Shown: in pieces, positions 41,401 through 53,292 of the stretch
Layout: each line of letters starts with the position of its first letter
Numbering within the stretch: position 1 is the stretch's first letter
Source: Prostheceraeus crozeri
Lineage: Eukaryota; Platyhelminthes; Polycladida; Euryleptidae
Length of the DNA stretch: 64,000 nt
NCBI GenBank assembly: GCA_907163375.1
Contig: CAJQUW010001746.1
Span: forward strand, 186,001 to 250,000
Direction of reading: 5' to 3'
Made by a program: the position numbers and the translations under genes
The notes under the pieces: model-generated
Seen by the model: only the letters and a program-made list of their open reading frames with translations
Told to the model about the DNA's origin: nothing
Database searches by the model: none

Positions 41401-44400
41401 ATCTGCAAGTTAAGTCACGGTTGCTCAGAATTAATTACATAATAAAGGGTTCAAAATTTCTTCTTCTTCTTCTTTTGGCTTTTCCCGATCAGGGGTCGCC
41501 ACAGCGGATCAGTTCCTTCCACCTCGCTCTATCCTTCGCGTCTTCCTCTTTTCCACCGATCACTTTCAAGTCGTCTGACACCACATCCATGTATCTTAGG
41601 CTCGGTCTCCCTCGTCTTCTTTTGCCCGGTAGATTCATCTTCAGCATTCGTCTTCCAATGTATTCCTCCTCTCTCCTCTTCGCATGTCCGTACCACCTGA
41701 GTCTAGCCTCTCGCATCTTATCCTCAAACCTTCCAACATGAGCAGTTCCTCTGATGTAATCATTCTTAATCCTGTCCATTCTAGTCACCCCAAAAGACAT
41801 TCTAAGCATCTTCACCTGTGCTACTTCCATTTCGGCTACTTGTCTCTTTGCTAATGCAGGGTTGCCAAACTCGTCCAGAAAAAAATCCGGACGCTCTAAT
41901 GTTATGTCATCAGAGTAAATATAAACATTAATTGCCTTCTATACTTAACTGTGAATGGAAAATAATCATTATGCGTAAGATTGTCATCAATATCATGCGT
42001 ATCTCTTTTCCTCGTCATTCATAAATGACAGGTGATTTTGAATGAAAAATCGCAGCTTTTATGAACCCGCAATATATTCAATTAACAAATACATCAATAA
42101 ATCTCAGAAGCCTTGAGAATATTTCACAAATCCTTTTAAAAAATATAGGCAGTACAAAGCTATATAAAAATTGATCAGCGCGTCTATGATTTCGTTAAAT
42201 GATTGAATCAACAAATCTATAAAAATATACATTAGTGCGCCTATGGTTGGGTTATGAATCAACAAATCTATAAAGAATACAACGTTGCATCTGTGATTGC
42301 GTTACCAGAAAACAAGTCTATATAATAATACATCACTGATAGACAAATGATGACTATCAATAAAACACGTCAAGTATAAACAATCTAGCTCACTGAAATC
42401 TGTCGATAAAACAATCCGATAAAAAATTCTTCTTTGGCAAAAACAATTCTTTAAATAGACTAAACATTTACGTTCATGATTCTTCATCATCACTAGCACT
42501 ATCGTGCTCATATGATTGGAAGTATCGCCGGGATGAGCCTCGAGCTAAGTCGATGAGGGACTGAGTTACTGAAAAATGTTGTAATCCAGCGATATTTTTC
42601 AAGTGAGATCGCACTCGCCGGATACCGTTCAGAGTTTCGGGTTGGAGACGATTTCTCTCCTTTGTGAGTACAGCTGCATTTACACTAAATCCTCTTCCCT
42701 CAGCAGCATTGTGTGGGTGAATACAAAGCAATGCCTGCACAAGAACTTTGATCAGCGGATATTTGTGCTTTTCGAATATCTTGCTCCAATAAGCATCTAG
42801 CCGTTCTTTGAGTGGCTGAATATCATTGTTGATTGCCAGCTGTTTCCATTCCTAGATTAATGGTTGCATGTCATCAACTTTTATTGTGGGAATGAGACCG
42901 GCAAGAAACGTCAAGATTTTCAATTTTGTTGTCTTGTCCTTATCCGACTGAAACGTGCGGTTTTGTGGACACAGCAATGTCAACTTTCGCCACAAACGCA
43001 TGTGTTCTTTTTGATCAAGTTTGAGATTGCTCATGGTTGCGTGGAAAGCCTCCAAATAAAAAGCCTTCGATTCGAGTTTGAAATGGGTCATTTCGGCAGA
43101 CTGCAAATTTTTCAGACATAAACGTTCGGTTCGGTGGCCAATGTCAACGTCTGATGACTGATTTTCAGGGGCCGTGCTTGATGTTGAAATCTTCGACACG
43201 ACGATGTCTTCACAGACAGAGGGCAGCAAAATCGTCCGCCTAGAGAAACCATCATACCGCAAATTCTATACACATACTCCGGATCTGCCAATCCTTTTTT
43301 GGGCAAATACATGTAGTGGACGAAATGGGTTCGAAGCGCATCAAGGAGCATGAGAACTCGATTCACAAAATGAAGTAAGGTCAAAAACCGGTAGAATGCA
43401 AAAACCGTAATGAAGTTACGGTAGAATGAATTCTTCTATACAATACAATTTGCAAACACATTGACAAGTCAAAATATATTTGTGCAAATCCAAGAAGTAA
43501 ACTGTTATGACAACAGCATAGTGCATGTATAAAATTACCCAAATTGGACCCTAGTAGTCTGTGAAAAAAGCAGTTTGCAAAAATGATACGGATGAATCAG
43601 CTTTAGTCCAAAGCAAGTAGTTGAATGATTTTAAACGGGTAAAGAAATAACTGACGAACATTAGTATGAATTCGATAAAAATCCGGAAATTTGATGGTTT
43701 TGACAAAAAATCCGGACTTCAGCAGATTCTGTCAAAAAATCCGGACATCAGCAGATTCTGTCAAAAAATCCGGACAATCCGGACGCATGGCAACCCTGCT
43801 AATGGTACCGTTTCCATTCCATACATCATGCCAGGTCTCACTATCGTCTTGAAAATCTTTCCTTTCACTTTCGCAGATAATCTCTTGTCACACATGACTC
43901 CGGAAACTCGTCTCCATCCGCACCATCCCGATTGTACTCGTTTTTTACCTCTTTGTCACATTTTTTACCTACTTTACCTATTAGGTTCAAAATTTCTAAT
44001 AATCGTTTAATGTATAAATGGGTTGATTATTTGATACGCTAAGGTTAAATATGCATAAATATTTATAATGATTAAATAAGCATCGTACATGCAAACTAAG
44101 TAAATTCTGTAAAAAGTTAATCAATTGACTTAATTAAATTGAACAATTCCTTGATTTAAGTTGCACTAGCTTTGAACAGAATATTTCTGATGACAAATTA
44201 TAATTTAATGAATTAATGCTTTCATTGCGCGTTGAGTGGTCTCCGTAGCACAGTGGTCAAGTGCTTGGCTCAGTGATCTTTCGGTCCGAATGTCGAGCTG
44301 CGATAGTGTCATTGGAAGTCGATAGGAAGGGCATCCGGAATAAAGGATCAGAATGCTCCAGATTAAAGTCTGACTTTGTCAGCACCATAGAGTAAATATA

Positions 44401-47400
44401 TTAGGTAGAGTGGTAACTCCGCATTTATTAAATCCCCAATGTGTATACACTTTCGAATTTATTAAATGAACTCAAAGGAGATACAGTCGGAATTTGTTCC
44501 AAATGTGACATGCATGTTCATGCAGTTTTGAAGAAATTACAACGGAATTGACTGATCATGATAGCATTGCAGAAGGAAATGATATTATTTTACAGATCTT
44601 CCGTGTCATGACAGCCTTGGAGAGGTAATGTTTGTAAAATAAGCAACTCGATGATCTGCTATTGCTTTCGTGCTCAACCTCAAGAGAATCTTCATAAGCG
44701 TGATCATAATCAACCTGCCACTGGTAGAGCAAAATCACATAATCAAAGACAATGATTTCAATTAACTTTGAAAGATGTAAATGGGTCCACATCATTATGC
44801 AGATTCAAGAAATGAGACTTGAATTTAGTGAATCATGGAATCATGCCGGTGAAAATTGAATTAAAAACTTGAAATTTCAGCCAAGAAAACACGGATAAGA
44901 TCGCGACTTTTTCATGAAGACTTCCATTATAATGCGGCTCATGAAATTCCCTTGAAAATCAGTTTAATTTCCGCTTAGTTAGGATGCTTATTAGCAAATA
45001 GTCATTCCTATTGATATCCAACTTGTTTCATACTACTTATATAGGAGAGTCATCTCGGTAGTATTTAAATATGCAAAATTTTGACATTTTTGAAACTGCT
45101 CAAATAATTTTTTGTACCACCGGAACGTAATCTCCTCAAAAAACTGAATCTTTTCAAATAAAAATTTTCACTGTATGCCGATACTTTTTTGAGTCGACAC
45201 TCTACCCCCTACTATATCCCTACTCTATGGTCAGCACCGTCCAAGCCCTCAGTAAGGGGGAGTAGTGACGTTGAAACATTTTGATTATTATTCCTTTTTA
45301 AATAAAAAGTGCCAAGGTCAAAATCTAATTACTACAAGCAGTAGAAACACGTGAAGCAAACGTACATGATTTTCACCAAATTGCTTTCCTCTTCACTATT
45401 GACTGGAGTTGTAAGAATCGACCCAAAACCCAAGCATTCTTTTTTTGCATCTGTAAAAGTTTTTTGGCTAGGAAATGATTTTGCACAAGCCAAATTGGAC
45501 GGTGACCAACCTTCAGGACACTCTGAAAATATTATGGATTTGAGTCAATAATTAGCATTCAATAAACATGCAATATCTCTTGCCGGTTGATTTGAAAATA
45601 ATTTATATATTATGACATCAATAATTTGATCAATACTTATGATAATTACTATCATCAATGATTTACTAACCAATATCAATGTCAAATAATCATCGTTCAC
45701 TTTCCATCTGATTTAAAAGAAGCATCGGAATTTTTTCAATGTTCATTATTCAATTTCAGTTTCCTTAACATTTTGATACAATCCATAACATGCACAACAA
45801 AATGATAATTGCGCATTGCTGATGTGTAGGTAATTGCATTGTGTACCGTAATTTAAAGTATTAAGCATAGTGTGTATACAGACTTGCACATTCGCTTGTT
45901 CCATGGAACCAAATTAAGCCACTTGTGTCAAACCGCCTTATTGTCCTCGATAAGAAATCGGAATTGGGGAAGCACTCAGAAGAGCAGTGTGCGGAACAAT
46001 TGCTCTCATTACCAAGCCTGATGTTTTAAAAACAATTATGCGCAAAAGCTAAATATGGAATTCAGGCTGCAGTCCATGTCATGCGTGATCTTTTTGAAAA
46101 GAATAATGAAGAAACAAAAGAATGGATAGTCTTATTAGTTGATCCGGAAAATTCCTTTAATTCGTTGAGTCGAGTAGCTGGGCTATGGAACGCCCGAATC
46201 CTCTGGTCAAGAGCCGCGTCACTCTTATTTGATACATATTGCGATTTCCCCTCTAATAATCAGAGGAAGAAGCGACCTTATTTGTAGCAAGGAAGGGGTG
46301 ATTCAAGGTGTTCCTTGTCAATGTAATTCTACGCAATATCGACATATCCTTTGATTCAAGTTCTCAGAGCCAATATCATAGTTCAAAATTGGTATGCAGA
46401 TGACTCATCAGTCTATGGAAAAATTGAAGATATACTGTAACCATATGGCTTGAGAATATCTTCAGAATCAGCAAAATGTATTTTAATCGCATCTCCGGAA
46501 GACTAAATATCTGCGAAATCAAGTTTTGGCAAGCATGGCATAAAAATTTCTAATGGTACCGCTTCCTTGGTGGTTTCATTGGAAATAAATTAGAAAATCA
46601 GAATTTTATTGAAACAAAGGATCTACTCTTTGTTGAAAGAAATTGATATACTAACGGACATACCAGAGTTGCAACCTCACGCAACTCTTTGCGCAATGGT
46701 AAAATCGGCACACTATGAATAGAAAAAAGTTCAATGTATTATTTGAGAAATATCCCATCTCTCATTGAGCCACTGGAGAAGATTTTACATGAAAAATTTG
46801 TCCCCGGCCTTTCATCGGAAACTCAATTTCCCCAGATGAGCGAGAACTTGCCTCCAATTCATCACGTAATGCTGGTTTAAGTCTTTTCAGTCCATTCAAA
46901 ATATGTTAAACAAATTATGAACCCTCGAGACTAGCAACAGTCATCCAATCCAATTCCATCAAACAGCCAAAATCCAAATAATAGTTTTGATTCAGCTCAT
47001 CATTTTCAGACTATGCAATCATGTCGAAGAGATCGACGAAAAGCCTGCCAAGCAAGAGAATGAGAAAGCGTAGAGAAAATTTGCACGAGACTTCCCACCA
47101 GTCATGTTCAGCGATTAATTAATCATAAGACAAGTGACTGGTTGAGAGTCCTCCTCTGACATCGTAGGACATCACAGACTCCAGCGTTGTCTGACGTTCA
47201 GGCATTAAACCTTGACGCTAAGTCTCGCAATCTCCAACACAGATTCTTGCAGCAGCAGAGAAGCGAAAAGACGGAAAGTGTAGAGAAGCATTTAAATTTC
47301 GAAGGTGGGACTTCAGTCCACTGATATTCTTATGTGATGGAGTTTTTGGACCTCAAACAAGATCATTCCTCAAACTACTATCACAATCTGGAAAGCAAGT

Positions 47401-50400
47401 GGGACTCCTCTTATCAAGGAATAGTCCTATGATCCTTTATCCATGCAAAATTGATGCTAGCTCTCATTTGAGCTTCCAGTCATTGTAGTCTCTCGCACAA
47501 AGTGGAGAAGTGGTCTTGGACTGGAGGACGTTTGCGGTATCCCTACATTCTTTTATACCGAGAATTTATAATTTATCACTTTCTTTTAACTTTGCAATAA
47601 TGTTTTATATGTAGCTGCTATATTTCATTTAGACTTTTTGTCATCGCTTTTGTATTTTGTATTTTTGAATGTATAGATGTATAACTTCACCTCCTTCATC
47701 ATCGCAAATCCCGAGTTCCTTAGCGCAGAATTTCGCCATTTTTCTGTAATGTGTTCTTTGCTTATGCATTTTTATGTATTGTTGACACTTGGCTTCATCC
47801 CTTTGATTTGTACATTTTGATCTGAAATGAGAACCGCATGCAATAATTTCGAGGGGTTTGTTCTCACAATTTTAGACACTCACGATCGGATGCTGAGTAC
47901 TGGAGCAGCAAGTGTGACAATGAGTCCTGAAAATAATAGATAATAATAAGTGAAGCTTCAATAAATTCATGTTGGATATTGTACCACATTATGAGTGCGA
48001 AAGGTCATTCGAACTCATTTAAGAGCACATTGTATACAGATAAGTTGCACATAGTATATCGTGTAGTAGAAATGTTGGACAAAAGCAAATTTGCGATCTA
48101 CTGCATAAATCTGGAATCTAGGAGGGCGCTGATGGTGCTTCATCGAATAATGGCGATTCTAATTCTCGATTATCGCTGATTATCGCTGGTATTCTCGGAA
48201 ACATACTAGGCCTAGGCTAGTTGTAAGACATACAAAAAAATCGCCTAAATTGTAGAGGTATGCTATACAATGCGCAATCTTCATCTTGGAACGTTCACAA
48301 TGTTTCCAGTGGATTCTAGTGCAGAAATGCAGCAGAAAAGATTTCATCAAATAAAATTCTAGACCAACGATTTATGACATGTGTGAAGTTAGTGCAACCA
48401 TTTTCATTTCGACTGTGCCACTCCCAAAAATCACCTCAACCACACAATTCGTGATTGCTGATTTTGTGCTGCTACTCAGTTTCACGAAATGCAACCTGCT
48501 TTGACCATAAAACGCAATTCAAATTCAAATTGGTTGCGCTGTGAAGATAGCACAGCCACTTTTTCCGACTTTCAAAATATCAGCATATCAAACAACAAAA
48601 ACCATTACAAACGATGAAATATCCATATCTATTTATGTGTCACGCAATATCCTAATAAAACGATTAATCTTCATGCAAAAAATCAAATTTTAAAAACTTT
48701 TTATACGAGGGTGTGAAGTTATCGCAACCAATTTTCAAATCAATATTTCAAGCACCCAAGTCTTTTACACATACATAAGCCCTTTTCGAGTTGCCAAATC
48801 AATGTGACTTTGGTAACTCGAAAAGGCGATTATTTGTAAAAAAATTGCGCTTTTTACATTAAATCGGTCAGAGCTCGATTATTTTGGAAAAACCTGCAAT
48901 TCTAAGTTTGAAAACAAAATAGGTAATTGTGATCGCGTGTTATTTGTGATTTAGTTTCATTCAAAATATTTTGACAAATCATAATTTCTAAATTCTGTTG
49001 TTTTACTGCATGGCGTTTCATCGATATTGCTTAAAATTGCAATGCACGTGCTGTATGTAGAATATTTCATGTTGCTAGGTAAAATCTCTATTCTTTTCTG
49101 AACTTTCTACCTCCGGCCATAAATCACACCGGCGGGTGTGCCAGGTCAATATTCATCACAATCAATAGAACATTTCACTCGCTCAATAAGAAAATATCAA
49201 GCACCAAAAACATATTTCAAAGTTTATAATTAAAAAATGCACACCCAGTCCAACCATCTTATATTTTTACAGTGTGCCACCCCTAAAATGAATGTTTCTT
49301 ATACAATTCGGGTAGCTAATTGACTCGCAAAGCTCAATTCAAAGTTCAAATACAAAGTACCTTTATTTCAGCGCGACCACGTTTTAAGTTCAAATTACGT
49401 AGGTCAGACAACGCTTCATATCAAATGAATAGCACTATCGGGTGTACCAGGTCATTATTAATCAGAATCGATCAAACATCTGTAACCTAGACATGAGAAG
49501 TTCAGATCAATACAAGCCTGTGCAACCTTCGTTGTTTATGTGCCGCTCATCAGTTTTACCAAAGTCGGCTTCCTTTGGAATCTCTGAAATCATCAAAATC
49601 GAATTTTAATCCTCCACTTTTCTCTTAACATCGTGATATCCGACCCACTGGAAGTTCACATTATGACCGGTTTTGGAAAGTACTTTTTTAAAAGATCTAA
49701 ATTTTGCTGATTTTTTGTGTGATTTTTTTGAAATCACACTATAACTCGCATATATTTTGAAGCATATCACTTGTTGATGATGTAAGTGGTATGTAATGGA
49801 AAGCATCGACCTTGAGGAAGTCAACGCATGCCGCACAGTGTGTCGTACATGTTTGTTAGAATGAAAATCATACAGAAAGTTATACACGAAAATAGTCAAG
49901 AAATGTTTGCACTCGTACACAAAGTCTTGTGCAGAATCGCTAGCAAGGCGAATAATGCAAGGAAAAGGCGCATTAAAAATGGCGCATCAATGCTGTATTT
50001 TTTTGTTTTACATCATATGAAGAGATGAGTACATAATCCTCTCTCTCTAAATCCTTATCTGGAAGATACTTCGCAGCAGGCATATACAGCATCATTTATA
50101 TAATGTTGCACACGCGTTTTAAATGTTTTGAATGTCTAAATGCTTCTAGACACCTATTATCAGTGTAGCTTCATCATTTATAAAAATTAAATGTTTTGAT
50201 AATCAATTTTTTGCGAAATTGGGCGACAATGATATAATCATTGCCACAAGTTATAATCATATTGCAAATTTCATGTGTCCCTAATACTAGATAATGCACA
50301 AGAAGTAAAAACATCCAAAACCGAATAAACCGAATTCTCCATGATCTTGATGTCTTTCAAAGCCCGGAGCGGAGGCTCTATGCAATTAATATTTGATCGA

Positions 50401-53235
50401 AGTTTGAGTTATTCATATTTTTGTCACTTCATCTTGTACAATCCTAAAAAGTTCTCAGTTTCTAGATCAAAAGCTGACAGACATTAAGACAAGATAAAAT
50501 TGAGAAACTTTTCCTAAAGCTCGTTTCTTGTTATTCAAGAAATCGAATAGAAGGAAGTAAATATTTTGATATCATTTTGCATGTAGTAGTATCTCATTTA
50601 CAAATCCATTAGAAAACATTTCACCTTAGACGAAAAGTGGCTATTTGACGTCACTTGATACAAGACATCTTTACACAGCTAACGTCTGCATTAACAATCA
50701 ATAGCATCAATTTTCTATTTCCTAATAGTCTGAAATAAATACAAGTTTTCGAGTTCTCAGTGTGAATAAAAGAGCACATTTTTAATTCCTTTTGATAGTA
50801 AAGTAGATAGTGACGTATGTTTTAACGACAACCCAGTGAACGAATGTAAATTTTTGCACTGCTTAAGTCTAGACGGGCTGCATGGAAAAATTAGACTTTT
50901 AAGCTACATTTATTTAGTCCACTCTTTCCTAGAGATTGGTCATTGATCTATGGTATGAGCGTGTGAGTTACCATTGAAAGCCGGAAAATTTATTCATCCA
51001 TAAAGCTAAGTAGTTTGACAATTCCCAAGGTATCTAGTAGATAGTGTTATACATGCTGTGTTGTTCAAAATACAGGGTTGTCCATGGGACATGGGCTCAT
51101 TGACCCGTGGGAATTTAAGTGAGCCGAGAAACCTTATTGAAACTGAAGATAGGCCTAAGTTTCAGCTTGAACACATCATCTTTCTAACATTTATTACTCA
51201 GGATCATCTGGAACATTTTTCAACATCAGGATATAAAAAATATTGTCATAGAAAGTACATTAGCATTAACACGCTTGAGATCTCACCATAGGCATCATAC
51301 TGATGAAACTGGTCAGGTGTTTGCACTCTGCAATAGTCTATGTATTGAAATGCTTCTAACACAAGCGCGCTACCCTGTTGAGTGTTGTCAATACTTGTCA
51401 TTGTCAATGTCATTGAATGCGTCTTATCGTCATGGTCGAAGTTTTTTGTTCGATAGGTGAAACTCACTCACCGGCCTGCCTCGTTGCTTGATAGGCCGAA
51501 GTCTTGACAAAAGAGCTGATTAAACACAGGAATCTGGCATAGGAGATCCATTTGACATCACCTTATTCAGCACCGAGGGAACAGTCACGTCACATGCTGT
51601 GCTGTTTAATGGACAATGGAGTTCAAGGAAATGAGTAAATGTGAAGTTGTCTCCTTGCTTCGTCAAAAGAAGATCTTCCTAATACTTGTGCCTACAAAAC
51701 TGTCGGAAGCTGCTCACCCCGATAGCGAAAGTTTGAAATACGACGATCAGTTATTACCCTATGTCTGCTGCAAATATTATTCGGCGATATTTTTGTGGTA
51801 TATTTTTGATTCGCCGAAGAAGAAATGGAAGAAGCGAACTGTGCGTAGGCCTGTAGGATAGGTAACCTGCATCATTAGGCCATAGGACTACTTGCGACTC
51901 ACCGATTCGGTCGATTCTTTCGATACGCCCAAAATTAATCCTCTGAATCATTCTCCAAAGTTGCAACATTAAAGTTTTGTCCCATTTGGCTATGTCTGCA
52001 TATAGGAAGCCTCAGTCTATAAATATCAAAATGGGATTCAGAACTAAACTTGCTTCAAAGATATTTGGTGTTTCTGAAACGATATCATAATTGTCAAAAG
52101 CTCAGGGGCCCGTGGGTAAATAAAGAAAATTTTCCATGCGATGGGATGGGCATGGGAATGGAAAAGTCGGCTCATGAACAACCCTGTTGATGATGGACAA
52201 CTAGGGAACTGGAGTGGGAAGCACATAGCCACAGAATCATGAAACAAATATGTTTCATCCAAAGACTCCTAGCACATGGGATGAGATGTTAAACTTCCAC
52301 ACAGGACAGCTGGATATTGAGAGAAATTCGTTTACCGCGAAAAGCGCTTTAAGTATTATTTCTTATGAAAAAATCCTCCGCTATTGCTCATTCTTGATTA
52401 TGTGGAGAGGAGGACAGCTTTTGGTGGTGAGGCTGTTTATGCGTGATCATGGCAGCGTAGCTACACGAAATGCATCGCACTCTAAACGAATTTTGGAGTT
52501 TTTGATACTCAGCAGACCACCAAACGCTATCCTCCTCTCCACATAATCAAGAATGTATTATTTCTCTTGATGGGATGTTGATGGACATGTGATATTCTCG
52601 TCGTCTCATTGAGAATCATAGCCACTGCAGCCACCAAAAGCAGAGCACCTATTTGTAATTTTCAGTTTTTTACTGTCAAACAACATACAGTAGTAAAGTA
52701 CTCTCCAGTGAGTGAATTTCTATCTATCTACAGTCGGCTACCTTTTGTAGAAATGAAGTCGGACCTAGTAGCCCAAATGTTTTCCATGCGCAGTGAAACC
52801 CGCGTTAGTCCATGTACTTTATCCCACTGATTTTATTGAGATAACCGTAAATGTCGAATCAACTCGCATTAAATGCTATATATTCACCTCGCTTTCGACT
52901 CGAAGAATTCACGGCTTTTTATTCTCGTGTTATGAGCACAAGCTTTTGATACTTGCATTTTCAATGACAGATACACTCTAAAAAATTTTGGTTTTTAATT
53001 GGTTCACCAGGTTTGCAATTATATTGGGTTGGGTCAACCAGCAGATCAATTTTGATGCAAAATGCAATAAACTCTACTTTAGAATTGAATGTTGGGCATT
53101 TTTTAAGAGTGTAGGCCTATCATCACATTTCATATATCATCGTTCGTGTGACGATCGCAAGCGAGTGATTCGTCTAAAATTAATGAGAGCTGACCAATAG
53201 AGTGTTCAGATTCTCTTTTAATTCTTATGATTATA

Positions 53236-53292
<57 letters not shown>

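Larger units (their letters stand above)
41458..43942 (-). pseudogene. RTE-type LINE 3' end, interrupted by a hAT element
   Basis: Pieces 43942-43799 and 41856-41458 on the minus strand together read the C-terminal region after the reverse transcriptase: [17 protein letters not shown], then [55 protein letters not shown] and [14 protein letters not shown]. The 3' UTR is very short, GGCGACCCCTGATCGGG, ending in GAAGAAGAAGAAG, as typical for RTE elements. The 5' part is missing. A 1.94-kb hAT sits in the middle with CTAATG duplicated at the junctions. Confidence 0.9.

Noticed and set aside
42474-43384. Domesticated host gene from a hAT transposase
   Set aside because: The frames are broken and lie between clear terminal repeats, so it is an ordinary dead element.
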